From contig JABMCL010000882.1 in NCBI GenBank assembly GCA_018857735.1, positions 800,001 through 864,000 of the forward strand: DNA of 64,000 bases, given 5' to 3'. Positions 12,230 through 23,706 of this stretch are shown here, in pieces (positions within the stretch are counted from its first letter, which is position 1; each line of letters begins with the position of its first letter). The notes below the pieces were generated by a model. That model did no database searches. It saw only the letters and a list, made by a program, of their open reading frames with translations, and was not told the origin of the DNA. The position numbers and the translations under genes are program-made. The DNA comes from Alviniconcha marisindica. Taxonomy: Eukaryota; Mollusca; Gastropoda; Provannidae.

Positions 12230-13320
12230 AAAGCCTAGTTACGGTGTGAACTAGCGCGTGCTGTGACTACTGGACTACATTGTGGTGCACGGCCTAGTTA
12301 CGATGTTAGCATGCGCTGTGGGGGGGTGTGCTGTGAGTACTACTAGACTACATAGTGGTGCAAGGCCAAGTCACGGTGTTAGTATGTGCTGCGAGTACTG
12401 GACTACATTGTGGTGCAAGGCCTAGTTACCGTGTTAGTATGCGCTGCGATTACTGCACTACATTGTGGTGCAAGGCCAGGTTAAGGTGTTAGCATGCGCT
12501 GTGGATACTGGACTACATTGTGGTGCAAGGCCTAGTTACCGTGTTAGTATGTGTTGCGATTACTGCTCTACATTCGCTACATTGTGGTGCAAGGCCTAGT
12601 TACCGTGTTAGTATGTGTTGCGATTACTGCTCTACATTCGCTACATTGTGGTGCAAGGCCTAGTTACCGTGTTAGTGTGTGCTGCGATTACTACGCTACA
12701 TTGTGGTGCATGGCCAGGTTATCGCCCTTATATAACCGCAATGGTTGAGTGGGCGTAAAACACCAAGTTACTTACCGGGTTAAGGTGTTAGCATGCGCTG
12801 TGGGTACTGGACTACGTTGTGGCGAAAGACCTAGTTATGATGTTAACTAGTACGTGCTGTGAATACTGGACTGCACTGAGGTGCAATGCCATGTTCTGGT
12901 GTTTGTATGTCCTAGTAACCATGTTCACCTGCGCTGCAAATACAGGGCTACATTTATGGTGATGGTGCAAGGCCAAGTCACGGTGTTAGTAGGCCTATGT
13001 GGTGCGATTACTGGGTTACATTGTGGTGCAAGGCCAAGTCACGGTGTTAGTATGTGCTGCGAATACAGAGCTACATTGTGGTGCAAGGCGCAGGTGTGGT
13101 GTTAACTGGTATGTGCTGTAAGTACTGGACTGCATTGAGGTGCACGGCCAGGTCACGGTGTTAGCACGTGCTGCGAATACAGAGCTACATCGTGGTGCAA
13201 GGCGCAGGTATGGTGTTAACTGGTATGTGCTGTAAGTACTGGACTGCATTGAAGTGCAAGGCCGAGTCACGGTGTTAGCACGCGCTGCGATTACTGGACC
13301 GCGCCGTGGTGCAAGGCCTA
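12230..13320 (+). repeat. 1.1-kb minisatellite of about 55 bp
   Basis: About 18 diverged units built from GGACTACATTGTGGTGCAAG, GCCTAGTTAC and GTGTTAGTATGTGCTGCGA. A family C tail is inserted at 12718-12776. Confidence 0.88.
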
Positions 13321-14225
13321 ATCGACTTTCAAGGCAAACCGCGTTGGGAGCAAAAACGCAGTGACACCACCAACACTTTGGGCCACCCTCGCCTAAACCG
13401 ACACCCGGGGTCGTCTCCGGAGGAACCGCTCCTGGCGTCACGGCCACGGGCGGGAGGGTCAGATTCAAAAGGTGTGGCCGAGGGGCGTCTGGACGCGGCG
13501 GGCATTTGAAACCCGGCATGACCTCGCAACGTCATCCCAGTTGCATCACGACCCGTCAGCGCTCCCCCACCACCACCACCACCACCGCCGGAGACGACGT
13601 GCCGGAGTCCACGCACACACTCCTCGTCTTTTTCTTGCACGGCCTGCCATCGCTGGGAGGGAGAGGGGGGAAGAGGAGGAGGAGGAGGAGGAGGAAGAGC
13701 GGGGGTGCGTCACACTCTCCGCAGCTCCAGTGACCTCTGCAGCCAGAATAGAAGGAAAGAAAGAGAGAAAGAGAGGAGGTGGGGAGCCCTGGCCTAGATT
13801 CGACAACGGAACTTCCCCTCTGTGTGTGCTGAGTGTGTGTGTGTGCTGGCTCCAGATTGGAATGCTAACAACTCGGCTGTGGAATGCTACGCAGTGTAAT
13901 CGCAGTGGATCTGGAAAGCACGAGGACAATAAAGAAGACAGAAGAAAAAAGGAGAGTGAGGAAGGGAGGGTGTGTGTGTAGTGTGCAGCGGCGTGGGCTG
14001 TTGCCTGTATGCGTATGTAGAACAGAACAGTAGTAGTAAAGTGCCGTGACCTCAGATGCCGTTGTCGGCGGGGGCGGGCAGAGAGCGCAGGAAGGAAGGA
14101 AGGAAGGGGGGAAAAGGGAACGGTTTCAGGTCAGAAGGCCAGCGGCATACAACTACAAGGAAACGGAACTTGATCCTCTGCGATCGGCATGGTTGTGCCG
14201 GTTGCGTCATAAGCCGTGCCTCAAT

Positions 14226-14257
<32 letters not shown>

Positions 14258-14362
14258 TTGCTGCTGCTGCCGCTGTTAGTCCTACTACTATTACTACTAC
14301 TAGAGGTTTACAGAAATGGTGGTGACTTGTTACCGCATTGTCTTCATTTCATGATGTGTGCT
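13321..14362. other. Unassigned GC-richer sequence with triplet repeats
   Basis: (CCA)n near 13565, (GGA)n near 13675 and (ACT)n at about 14226-14258. The overlapping frames on both strands reflect these triplets. Confidence 0.45.
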
Positions 14363-14525
14363 CTCGTACTTTCGAAGAGGGCAGGGACAATTGTGACTTC
14401 TGTCTCAGTCATGACACTGTACTTTCGAAGAGGGCAGGGACAATTGTGACTTCTCTCTCATTCATGACACTGTACTTCCGAAGAGGGCAGGGACGATTGT
14501 GACTTCTCTCTCAATCATGACACTA
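14363..14525 (+). repeat. Three-copy tandem repeat, about 55 bp
   Basis: Repeats of CGAAGAGGGCAGGGACAATT then GTGACTTCTCTCTC. Confidence 0.85.
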
Positions 14526-14983
14526 AACAAGGAAGGACCGGAAAGAAGATTGTGTAGCTTTAAATACGTGTTTTGAGAACCACGGATTTCTTGTCTATTG
14601 AAAGCGAAAATTCGCGAGACGATAAGCGTAACAATCTCGTGACCGAATGAATACTGGGAGAAGAGTACTGAACAAACGAGTTCCTGGTCTTGAGGTCGTG
14701 AGATTTTCCTGGTACTGGACTGACAGAAGCAGTTCGTTCGAAAAAGGTACGGAAGTACTGGTGGCTGAAACTAGCAGTTTGGTCAGTAAAATTATCTGTG
14801 CTCTCCCCAGAGCTTAATTCTGGTATTTTTTTTATTTTTTTTCAATAGTCGAAACATCTTCGCTACTGTTTCTGCTGTTCACAAACTTCCAGACTATTAC
14901 TGTTCCAACACCTGTGACCGTACAGTCTTACTCATACTGACCTCATCGTTTTCCTGAGGTTACCCAGTGCGGTTGACGGGACG

Positions 14984-15241
14984 TTGAAGTCCCAAGAACT
15001 CACATTGGATAACCTGGCCCTCGTTAAACAGTCGTTGTTTCTTCGACTGTGGAAGTTAACAGAGTGCTCAGGTGTGCCTTGGAGCAAGTCGCGTTTCAGG
15101 ATTCCAGTCGGCGTCGTTGCAAAGAGAAAGGTAAGCAAGCAGCTGCAGATTCAAGAACTGATGCTTCAGATACACGATGGGTTCAGTCAGATGTCAGAAA
15201 GCACATTCCAAAGCTGTTGTGTGAATGATGATGTAATTTAG
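14984..15241 (+). other. Open frame with internal donor-like site, possible exon
   Basis: Open for 85 codons in non-repetitive sequence. The track start is not an ATG. A plausible donor (AAAG followed by GTAAGC) occurs at about 15130, and a pyrimidine-rich stretch with an AG lies near 14850. The segment just before 14990 resembles a degenerate tail of the repeat whose intact copies read GACTGGGCGTAAAACACC. No family is recognised. Confidence 0.12.
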
Positions 15242-15311
15242 CTTTTATCATCCCCAAGGCCCGCCCCCCCCCCCCCTTCCACGTAACGATCATTATTGCT
15301 GCACCACGTGC

Positions 15312-15554
15312 ATGGAGTTAGACAGCGCTACACAAGTGGACATGGACATTATCTCAAACGTAGCTGATGTATATGAGGTCAAGATGACAAGAGAAACTGC
15401 TTATCTCCAAAGAAACAGCATGACAAAAGTTTGGCACTGTAACAAACAGCTTGAAGACTTGTCTGTCACGTTTTTTGTGATTAATGTCAGCATTTGTTTC
15501 GTCTCAGAACTGTGCATGCGTTTTTTTGACCGCACAGACCGAATCGTTTTCTAG
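15312..15554 (+). CDS. Possible small ORF, 80 codons, unknown
   Basis: The frame starts at an ATG. Its first 50 or so residues have an ordinary, mixed protein-like composition (MELDSATQVDMDIISNVADV at the start) rather than repeat translation. The second half becomes hydrophobic. No start-site signal is strong and no domain is recognised. It lies in a stretch of non-repetitive DNA 170 bases after another open frame (14984-15241). I report it only because composition and location differ from the surrounding repeat ORFs. Confidence 0.15.
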   Translation: MELDSATQVDMDIISNVADVYEVKMTRETAYLQRNSMTKVWHCNKQLEDLSVTFFVINVSICFVSELCMRFFDRTDRIVF

Positions 15555-15562
15555 GTTCTTGG

Positions 15563-15648
15563 TGTTGATGCCGCCAGAGTGTGATGTTGTTACACAGTTA
15601 CAATAGATGCCGCCAGAGTGTAATGTTGTTACACAGTTACAGTAGTGC
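15563..15648 (+). repeat. Two-copy tandem repeat, about 40 bp
   Basis: GATGCCGCCAGAGTGT then GTTGTTACACAGTTACA occurs twice. Confidence 0.75.
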
Positions 15649-15659
15649 TGTTAGTGTTA

Positions 15660-16198
15660 CATCGTGTCAGGGGTGTATTTTCACGGTGAACTGTTACGCT
15701 TGAAAACACCTTTAAATAACACTGCTTCTGTACTTTTCTCACCCACCTGTGCAGTTAGCTGCAGTACACATTGTCCACAAAATTCACAATAACAACAAAA
15801 CAAAACAAAAACAGCAAAAACTTCCTCGATGGAAACTGCTTTCTCCGTCAGAAATTACGCTGAATTGGAAATAACATAACTGCAGACAGGGCATTCCCAC
15901 ACGTTTTTAGGAACTTGGAAATGCATAGCTGGAAACGGGGCATTCCCGTACGTTTTTTAGGAACTGCGTAACACACTCCAGACGGTCCAGTCACGACCCA
16001 CCAGATGTCCCCATGGGCTTTGCTGTTCAATGAGTTTCTTCCGTCCTCCTTGAACCCAGCCAGTGACAAGCCTTGGCGATAATATAAGCGCAATACCTCG
16101 TGTCGCAACGGAACTGCCGGCAGCTTGTGTTGGTGAGGGTTATTTCTCGATCTCCAGCATCCTTCTCGGTAATCTCTCTCTCTCATCGAAACATCACC
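15660..16198. other. Unassigned sequence
   Basis: Non-repetitive. The short duplicated motif GCATTCCC(A/G)(C/T)ACGTTTTTAGGAAC lies at about 15890-15965. No gene is supported. Confidence 0.4.
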
Positions 16199-16396
16199 AT
16201 GGGAAATCCGACTTTCCGTGGAAACCAGTCAGCCGATACGATGCACACAAGTCGCTGGCGAAGCTTCCCGACGACGACGACAAGGACATCCACGTCTCTC
16301 AGTTTCAGCCAATGGGAGAGTTGTGTTCGCAACAGGCGGTCTCGTCCTCCTCCACCCCCTGTCGGTAGTCTGCGAAACTGGGTCACTCGGAAATGA
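16199..16396 (+). CDS. Possible small ORF, 65 codons, with ideal Kozak context
   Basis: The ATG sits in CACCATGG, a textbook vertebrate Kozak context. The frame reads [20 protein letters not shown] and then becomes threonine/serine- and arginine-rich with a run of five prolines. A competing +1 frame over the same bases is also open (it includes [20 protein letters not shown]), so the coding frame, if any, is ambiguous. No domain is recognised. Confidence 0.15.
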   Translation: MGNPTFRGNQSADTMHTSRWRSFPTTTTRTSTSLSFSQWESCVRNRRSRPPPPPVGSLRNWVTRK

Positions 16397-16439
16397 CGTA
16401 GGCGTGGAGTTGTGAATGGTTGTCCGGAAAGCCGGGGAA

Positions 16440-16454
16440 AGCAGTGTGTGTGAC

Positions 16455-16508
<54 letters not shown>

Positions 16509-16522
16509 GGTGTCTCTGAAAC

Positions 16523-16602
<80 letters not shown>

Positions 16603-16603
16603 G

Positions 16604-16638
<35 letters not shown>

Positions 16639-16660
16639 GATGCGTGTGTGTGTGGTAATA
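16440..16660 (+). repeat. Compound (GT)n/(GA)n array with repeated ACGGTGT
   Basis: Alternating GT and GA tracts joined by ACGGTGT at three places. Confidence 0.93.
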
Positions 16661-17024
16661 CTAGTCGAGATCTAGCTTTGCGCTATCTATCTCGGTGCGA
16701 CGACACCCACACACCCCACGCACCATGTCTCGTCAGTCGGAGTGCTGAGCGGTTGTTGATATTGCGATTGGTAAATTAGAGACTCGTCCTGCATTTTCTT
16801 TTCTTCTCTCTCTCTCTGTGCCTAGTTGTTTCTTTCTTCGACTGTTTAATTTTTCAAGTGGCGCCCACTGTGACATTGATCTGTTCAGCCTTTAAATGCC
16901 AGTGAATGCGACATTTCATAATTGGGCGTTGGTGATGGGCGTATATTTTGTTGGCGTAGTGTGTTGGCTTGACCCAACTGTGCGGTGGCGATGACAGATT
17001 TATAGCCTATAACGGTAAAATCTA

Positions 17025-17066
17025 AATGCACGCACGCACGCACGCACGCACGCACGCCACCACGCA

Positions 17067-17122
<56 letters not shown>

Positions 17123-17325
17123 GCAAGCAGGCAGGCATTGAGCACCTTGCAAATTGAACCAATTATCAAGCTCACGATTTTTGTCACGCCTCCACACAGC
17201 GCCAGAGAGGGAGAAAGATTATCTCTTTCTGCCCCTCCCAACACACACACACACACACACGCACGCACGCACGCACGTATGGCTGGGCGGAAGCTGTGGG
17301 AGAGAGAGAGAGAGAGAGAGAGAGA
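17025..17325. repeat. (CGCA)n, (CA)n and (GA)n microsatellites
   Basis: (ACGC)n at 17027-17056, (CA)n at 17062-17119, CA/CGCA at 17240-17277 and (GA)n at about 17299-17325. Confidence 0.93.
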
Positions 17326-17604
17326 TCTGGAACAGAAGGCATTTACTTTCACCACTGCCAAGTTCCGAATCGGCGGCACCCTTTAGAAGAATATTGCCCC
17401 GCGTTGGGTCGAATGTGCTACGTACGTGCCTGTCGACTACAAACTGTTGCTCGTTACTGCTCTGTCTCTTTCCGTCTCTCTGTTGTCTTCATGCCACCCA
17501 GTACAGTCTACGAGACGTTAAAATCTATTTGCATTACCCCCGGCAATATCTTGTCCTGAAGTGACCCTGTGTAGTCGACAGGACGTTAAAATCCATTTAC
17601 TTAT

Positions 17605-17642
17605 TTACCTCCTGTCTGTCTGTCTGTCTGTCTGTGTCTCTG

Positions 17643-17702
<60 letters not shown>
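17605..17702 (+). repeat. (CTGT)n and (CT)n microsatellite
   Basis: CTGT units grade into CT. The sequence just upstream (17560-17600) resembles a family C tail. Confidence 0.93.
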
Positions 17703-17703
<1 letters not shown>

Positions 17704-18290
17704 GTCTTTAAAAAGAAAAAAGAAAAAAATCTTCCTTCCTTGTGCGTTCAAATTCGATTTGTTGTTGTTCATGGATCCCTCATGGGAAGTTTTGCTGTGA
17801 TTTGATGGATTTATTTTGCCCTGGCCGGCCGTTAAATATCACGGACACCTACCTCTCGCTGGTTGGTTGGAGCCAGTGCTGAAGGTGGTCGAAGATCTTC
17901 GTTGGGTGTTGTGCTGGAACATGGAGGTGCCATCTCCGCTGCAGCGACTTCCTTGTCCTCTTTACACTTCCAGATAGACGAAGTTTATGGATTGATCGAG
18001 ATGCACAGCACGAGATGTAAGTCAAGGTTAGAAAGTTTGAGTGTCTGTCGAATACCGAGTTCCATACTTCTTCGATCTACCCACATATTACGTTGGGGAT
18101 GATGGAGACGGGGGAAGAGAGAGACAGAGTGAGAGAGAGAATATGCTTTATTACACAAGCATAAAGATTTAAGCACAAATTGGCTTCTTTCTTCTTCTTC
18201 TTCTTCTTTTTTTTTTTTTTTTAGCAAATCGGTTCCTGATGACAAATACATCAAACAAGAATACAGATAAGTGTGGAAAAATATCATCAC
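17703..18290. other. Unassigned sequence
   Basis: Unique DNA with a poly-T run and (TTC)n near 18185-18222. No recognised gene. Confidence 0.4.
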
Positions 18291-18294
18291 AGTT

Positions 18295-18434
18295 GTGTGT
18301 GTGTGTGTGTGTGTGGTGAAAGAGAGAGAGAGAGAGAGGCGGAGTATTCTCCGGAGAGGTACTGGCGGGGACCCATTTTCAACTTTGAGAAAATATCAAA
18401 GCATGAAAGTAAGAAGAAAATAATGCATAACACT

Positions 18435-18506
<72 letters not shown>

Positions 18507-18665
18507 GTGTCGTGTGTGTGTGTGTGTGTTGTGTGTTTGTGTGTGTATGTATGTGCATTACTTTCTATTTACTTTTCGCTCTGTGTATTGTGTGTTGTGT
18601 GCTGTGTGTGTGTGTGTGTGTGTGTGCGTGAGTGGTCTGTCTTTCTGTCTGTCTGTCTGTCTGTG
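18295..18665. repeat. (GT)n, (CA)n and (CTGT)n block
   Basis: (CA)n at about 18435-18505 is immediately followed by GT tracts at 18513-18630, an inverted arrangement that could form a hairpin. (CTGT)n lies at 18640-18663. Confidence 0.93.
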
Positions 18666-18989
18666 AGTGACAAATAACGACGTACAGAAAACAGACTGAA
18701 GCGCCTTAGTCTTTTGGGACTGCCAACAGTACCGCTCCACCATAGGGTACTTCCCTTTAAGCAGTCCTCGTCGAGTCTGGGAGGACCGAATGTCACCCAG
18801 TATCGATCTGGCAGGGAAGGGGTGGGGGGGTGGGGGGGTAGAGATGTGGGCTCTGGTGACCTGGCCTTGACTGAGTGGTGCTCATCCCGTCGGTTCGACC
18901 GTGTGCGCCGCCGCCACACTGCTGATGGCGAGAAACCGATCCTCGCTCGCTCGGCTCGCGCCCCGTGCGACCTCGGGTTCAGTGACCTT

Positions 18990-19158
18990 GCATACACTTG
19001 TACAGTAGTAGACTGGTGTCCTACTGGGTTACACTTGTACAGTAGTAGACGGGTGTCCCAGAAGCCTGTCTTGGTTACACTTGTACAGTAGTAGACTGGT
19101 GTCCCAGAAGCCTGTCTTGGTTACACTTGTACAGTAGTAGACTGGTGTCCTACTTGAT
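18990..19158 (+). repeat. Tandem repeat of about 46 bp, left part
   Basis: Units of ACACTTGTACAGTAGTAGAC then GGTGTCCCAGAAGCC. The same array resumes at 19682. Confidence 0.85.
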
Positions 19159-19681
19159 TTAAACAAAATTTTATTCAAGCATGGTCTTTTATCAGTGCAT
19201 ACATCGTGGAGTGGAGAATCACGATTTCTTTTTTCTCTCCCCTGCCGACATTTTTCGATGGTATTTCGGGAAGAACAGCACGAGAGGTCAGCAGCCTACA
19301 ACACAGCACTACACACCGCAGTTGAATATCAAGCTAGTGAAACAGACTGAACATAGGCGTTACTATATTTAAACATAGCTCATAGTTTATCACGTGAATC
19401 GTGAATCTTGACTGTGAATCCTGTCAAAACACCAAGCACTAACACCTTTTCGACCGGTTCAAATCTTGCAATGTCTCTGTTTTCATGTGAAGATGTAGAA
19501 TTACACAAATTTTCGGCCTGCACTCTCATGCACAGGTATTCTACCCACCTTAATTGGACTGCACAACTCTTAGCAAAATGATTCAGACTAGTTTCACCAC
19601 AAATGTCCTCGAGTTACGCCCACATCAGCACAACAACCCCGCGAGCCGAATCACACGACCTGCTCACCATCCGCCATCTTG
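19159..19681. other. 520-bp segment interrupting a tandem array
   Basis: Unique-looking AT-richer DNA between two halves of the same array. TCCTACTTG occurs at both junctions but is also part of the array unit. No inverted termini or ORF of note. Confidence 0.4.
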
Positions 19682-19866
19682 TACCAGTCCTACTTGGTTA
19701 CACTTGTGCAGTAGTAGACGGGTGTCCCAGAAACCTGTCTTGGTTACACTTGTACAGTAGTAGACTGGTGTCCTACTTGGTTACACTTGTACAGTAGTAG
19801 ACTGGTGTCCTAGAAACCCGTCTTGGTTACACTTGTACAGTAATAGACTGGTGTCCTAGAAACCTA
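19682..19866 (+). repeat. Tandem repeat of about 46 bp, right part
   Basis: Continues the units of 18990-19158, with CAGAAACC or TAGAAACC variants. Confidence 0.85.
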
Positions 19867-19995
19867 CGTCATTTTCGCGACGTCGTTGAAACGTTGAATT
19901 TTCGCGTTGTCGCTGAAACACGTTGAATTTTCGTGACGTCGTTGAAACATGTTTCATTTTCGCGACGTCGTTGAAACACGTTTCATTTTCGCGTT
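19866..19995 (+). repeat. CpG-rich tandem repeat, about 30 bp
   Basis: Units of TTTTCGCGACGTCGTTGAAA followed by CACGTT, four or five times. Confidence 0.8.
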
Positions 19996-20399
19996 CTATT
20001 GGCGTTCAGCACATAATGACTAAGACAGTAAGAGTCGATCGACATCAACGACGCAAGTCGTTTCCCGAATTACGCGAGTGTGACATTCTCAACAAGTGCA
20101 AAAAGGACGCGGAGAGAGAGCACAGCGAGTTCCTACTGACAGTCTGTGTTGTGGTGGTGGCCTTGAAGTTGAAGTTTTTAAGGCGTCACAACATCTGGTC
20201 TTCGCCGTCAGACGGCAGACAGGGTCGGGGTGTGGTGGGGGGAACTAATTGCACTCGTTTGACGTCACACACATTGACACAACAACAGACACTAGATTCA
20301 CCAGCTGGCTTCAAGGCGCCGACGACCCTTTCTCTCTCTCTCTGTCTGTCTGTCTGTTAATCTGTCTGTCTGTCTCTCTCTGTCTCTCTTCTCTCTCTG

Positions 20400-20440
<41 letters not shown>
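19996..20440. other. Unassigned sequence, then a CT microsatellite
   Basis: The frame 19923-20360 runs from the CpG-rich tandem repeat into ordinary DNA and a CT tract (about 20330-20440). No gene is recognised. Confidence 0.4.
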
Positions 20441-20444
<4 letters not shown>

Positions 20445-20570
20445 AAGTGCAGTTAGTGCACCGACAGTCAACTTCATGGCGTTGCCGAAGAACCTGCACG
20501 CATCTGAGAGACGCGCGTAACCGGGTTTTGGGCCGAGTTCTAAGGCCAGCGTGGGGGTGCGGGGACGGGG

Positions 20571-20660
20571 ATAGCTCAGCTGGTAAGAGCGTCCGACTGA
20601 AAGGCCAGGCGCAATACTGACGCGGGTTCGAGTCCCCGGTGCGGGGTGGGATTTTTTCTC
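20571..20660 (+). mobile_element. tRNA-Phe-like head, probable SINE or tRNA pseudogene
   Basis: GATAGCTCAGCTGG looks like an A-box region, GACTGAA is tRNA-Phe-like around the anticodon, and GGGTTCGAGTCCC is a good T-arm/B box. The variable region is too long and the acceptor stem does not close convincingly, so a functional tRNA is unlikely. It is a different family from SINE A. Confidence 0.5.
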
Positions 20661-20945
20661 CCAGAGTCTAGTTCCAGTGCACGGTGTCCGTACAGCCCCC
20701 GTGTACGATCACGTGCAACAACGTCTGTGCGCACGTTAACCATCTCAGACTGAAACACTGGCAGCCGTACCAATGTTTGGACACACGAAAATGCTACACA
20801 CACTGATAAGAATGGGTAGCGCTGCTCTTGCGGCTGCTGTACCGTATCCAGGTCAGACGACCCGAATTTTTCCGCAGCTCCGCAAGGAACAAAGAAGTAC
20901 CTAAAAACAAGAACAAAAAACATGGGTACGTTACTGATCCAAGTC

Positions 20946-21228
20946 AGTAAGGAAGGAAGCATGGTGCTTAACGTCCACAGAAACCATAAGGCTTATCAGG
21001 GACGTGGGGGGGGGGGGGGTATGGAGGTGGGGGAAGAGGGAGATTATATACCTATCGCTACACTGTCACCACCAGAATGACCCCTGCATTAAGGTGGAAG
21101 TGATGGACAAAGTCACAGGACAGTGTCCACAAACCACAATCCTTTTGAAGAGAAAGGAGAGCCGAAGCGGTATCGAACCGAGGTCCTTCTGCTTACCAGC
21201 CTAACGCCTTACCGCTAGGCCTAGCCGG
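20946..21228 (-). mobile_element. SINE family A with 7-bp target-site duplication
   Basis: A near-complete reverse-strand copy ending in the reversed A box (CTAGGCC). CCAAGTC occurs at both flanks (20939-20945 and 21229-21235). Confidence 0.85.
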
Positions 21229-21317
21229 CCAAGTCTGTCAATCGATGTATTCAACAAGTAACTGTTACATTTATGTGTACGTGTGGGTATTTGCGCGTTG
21301 CATGCTTTCCTTTAATT

Positions 21318-21380
21318 GAGTTGTAAAGTGCTTTCAAATGAGTATCTGAAAGCGCTCTATAAATTCCCTGTTATTATTAT
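21318..21380 (+). repeat. Common retroelement-type tail
   Basis: GAAAGCGCTCTATAAATTCC followed by TTATTATTATT resembles the AAGCGCTATATAAAT plus (TTA)n tails shared by many animal SINE/LINE elements. A similar AGCACTATATAAAAGC tail is at about 45420-45475. Confidence 0.55.
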
Positions 21381-21547
21381 TGGCTGTGTATTTTATTTTT
21401 TGGAACGTTTTGTAAATTGTGTAATTATACGTTTTGGGTCTCGGGTTTTGCTGTGGTGTCGTGAGGTTTGAGGCACTGGAAGCAGAAAGGCGGACTTGGT
21501 CTCGCGGTGACGGTCTCAAGGCACACAATGATTCAGGGCAGCTCTGT

Positions 21548-21772
21548 GAACCGCAATTTGGAGGCAGCATTCAGAGGCACTGAATATCCATTCTTGGCGG
21601 GAACCGCAGTTTGGAGGCAGCATTCTGAGGCACTGAATGTCCATTCTGGGCGGGAACCGCAATTTGGAGGCACTATTCTGAGGCACTTAATATCCATTCT
21701 GGGCAGGAACCGCAATTTGGAGGCAGCATTCTGAGGCTCTGAATATCCATTCTGGGCAGGAACCGCCAGCGT
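21548..21772 (+). repeat. 53-bp tandem repeat, four copies
   Basis: GAACCGC starts at 21548, 21601, 21654, 21707 and 21760 (period 53). The unit includes TTTGGAGGCAGCATTCTGAG. Confidence 0.9.
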
Positions 21773-22143
21773 CAGCTCAGATCATTAAAAGCAGACGAGT
21801 GGAAGGATCGAGAAGGAGTGACTGGTGGCCCCGGGAGGTTGGAGCGGGGGTGTGGGGGGGGGGGGGGACGGGGGGTTGGTAAGGAAACACGCAGAAAGCG
21901 CGAAGCAGAACAGATTTTGAGCTTCGGTGGTGGGGGTGGGGGTTATTGGGTTGAGTTCATCGTCCTCCAGTACATGCCTGACACGCGAAGCAACCACAAG
22001 CGATCGATGAAATCCCCCCCCCCCCCCCCCCCACCCCATCGATTCGTCTGCTCACCACCCTCCGTCTAGAGCTTTCGGCGCGTGGTACAGCCGTTGGAGC
22101 CAATAAGTCTTAAGAGTGCGCCAGCACGGTGGGTCAAGTCAGA

Positions 22144-22455
22144 GCTCAGGAGCTGTGTGAAAGTGGAGGTGGCCGTCCTGAACTCCCCCGTCCCTAATAG
22201 TCCGTACGGTCTCTGTGGACGTAAAGCAACATTGAACTCGAACACAGACAAACTATCACAGCTCAGGAGCTGTGTGAAAGTGGAGGTGGCCGTCCTGAAC
22301 TCCCCCGTCCCTAATAGTCCGTACGGTCTCTGTGGACGTAAAGCAACATTGAACTCGAACACAGACAAACTATCACAGCTCAGGAGCTGTGTGAAAGTGG
22401 AGGTGGCCGTCCTGGGCAACCCGGTCCCTGATTAGTCCTTGGTTATGGTCTCTGT
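22144..22455 (+). repeat. Repeat family B, three tandem partial copies (117-bp period)
   Basis: GCTCAGGAGCTGTGTGAAAG begins at 22144, 22261 and 22378, giving an exact 117-bp period. Because 117 is a multiple of 3, frames stay open on both strands. Confidence 0.85.
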
Positions 22456-23439
22456 GGACTGAGGAAGGAGAAGCAGCAAAGTCCGCTCAGGCGCAAGGTC
22501 ATTCCGCAGTGCTGCGCCACCCTCTGGAACAGGATGTCAGATACGTTTCACATGTCTCTCTCTCTCTCCCCTTTTTTTAAAATTTTATATGGCGTCTTTT
22601 CGGCGGCAGCTAAAATTATAATTATTGTTGCTTTCCCCACATCCCTCCTCTCCGCCCTTCCCCCCATTCCATCCTCTTTGCCAAGCGCAGCGATCATGTG
22701 GCTATCTGCATGCAATTAGGTCGCTCTGCGCAAACGAGTGAACACTGACAGTGACATAATTATGTTTATACACTTTTGTCAAACACAACCAAATTCTCGT
22801 TCTCTGTCTTCTTCTCTACCCCCCCCCCCCCTCCCGCGCCATTTTTTTATTATTATTTTTATGGTGGGGTGGAGTTGGGGGGTTGGAAGGTGGAGTGTAT
22901 GAAGAGGGGAAGGACTTCATATTGATCACTCCGCGCGCATCCGCAGCCGTCGAGAAAGAAGCTTGTGAGAAACCGGTTTCCACGTGCACTGAAGTCCCGG
23001 TGCTGTGCGGGAGGGAGGCAGGCAGTAGTAGTGTAGTGGCTCAGCGGCACTGGTACTGTGTGGGATGGAGGGAGGGAGCACTTGTAGTAGTGCAATGCTC
23101 AAGCGACCCTGGTAGTACTAGTAGTAGTGCAGTGCTCAAGCGACTCTGGTCGTTGGAAGGGAAATCGACGTTTCTTTAATTACAGCCTAAAATTACCAGC
23201 CACTGTTGAGTGTGTCTCCCCCGCCCCACCCACTGGTGAGTGAGTCTCTCCCCTCCCCCTTGCATCCCCCTTCACTCCCCCCCCCCCCTCACCCCCCCAA
23301 CCCCCACCGCCGCCCCACCCCCATCCTGCTTATTTATTGTCCCGTCCAATCAACGTTGCTGTTTAAACCCCGGAACTCGGTGGTTTAGTTGAAGTATCGG
23401 AAGACAACGTGTCTTCGCTTCGGGCGGAGAAAAGGAAAA
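22456..23439. other. Unassigned sequence with C-rich runs
   Basis: Several C and G homopolymers (about 22819 and 23280) and the short tandem repeat at 23018. No gene is supported. Confidence 0.4.
23018..23155 (+). repeat. Diverged short tandem repeat
   Basis: TAGTAGTGCAGTGCTCAAGC followed by GACTCTGGT in about three diverged copies. Confidence 0.6.
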
Positions 23440-23706
23440 AAAGGGTCAAGTCCGGCCATAAGGTTAAGGGGAGGGGAGAAAGGGGTGAAGGGGGTATGGA
23501 GGGGGGGAAAAATTATATACTGTCACCACCAAAATTCCTGCATTAAGATGGGCAGGATGGGGCCTTTTTAAAATTTTAGGAAAAGTGATGGACAAAGAAA
23601 AGGTGTCCACAGACCACAACCTTTTTGAAGAAAAGGGGGCCAAATATCGAACCGAGGTCCTTCGCTTACCAGCCAACGCCTTCCCGCTAGGCCAAAACCG
23701 GCTCCC
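23440..23706 (-). mobile_element. SINE family A, degraded or poorly resolved copy
   Basis: A recognisable body and head (CGAACCGAGGTCC, then a reversed A box), but with many small losses and altered homopolymers compared with other copies. It may be divergence or consensus error (see findings). Confidence 0.7.
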
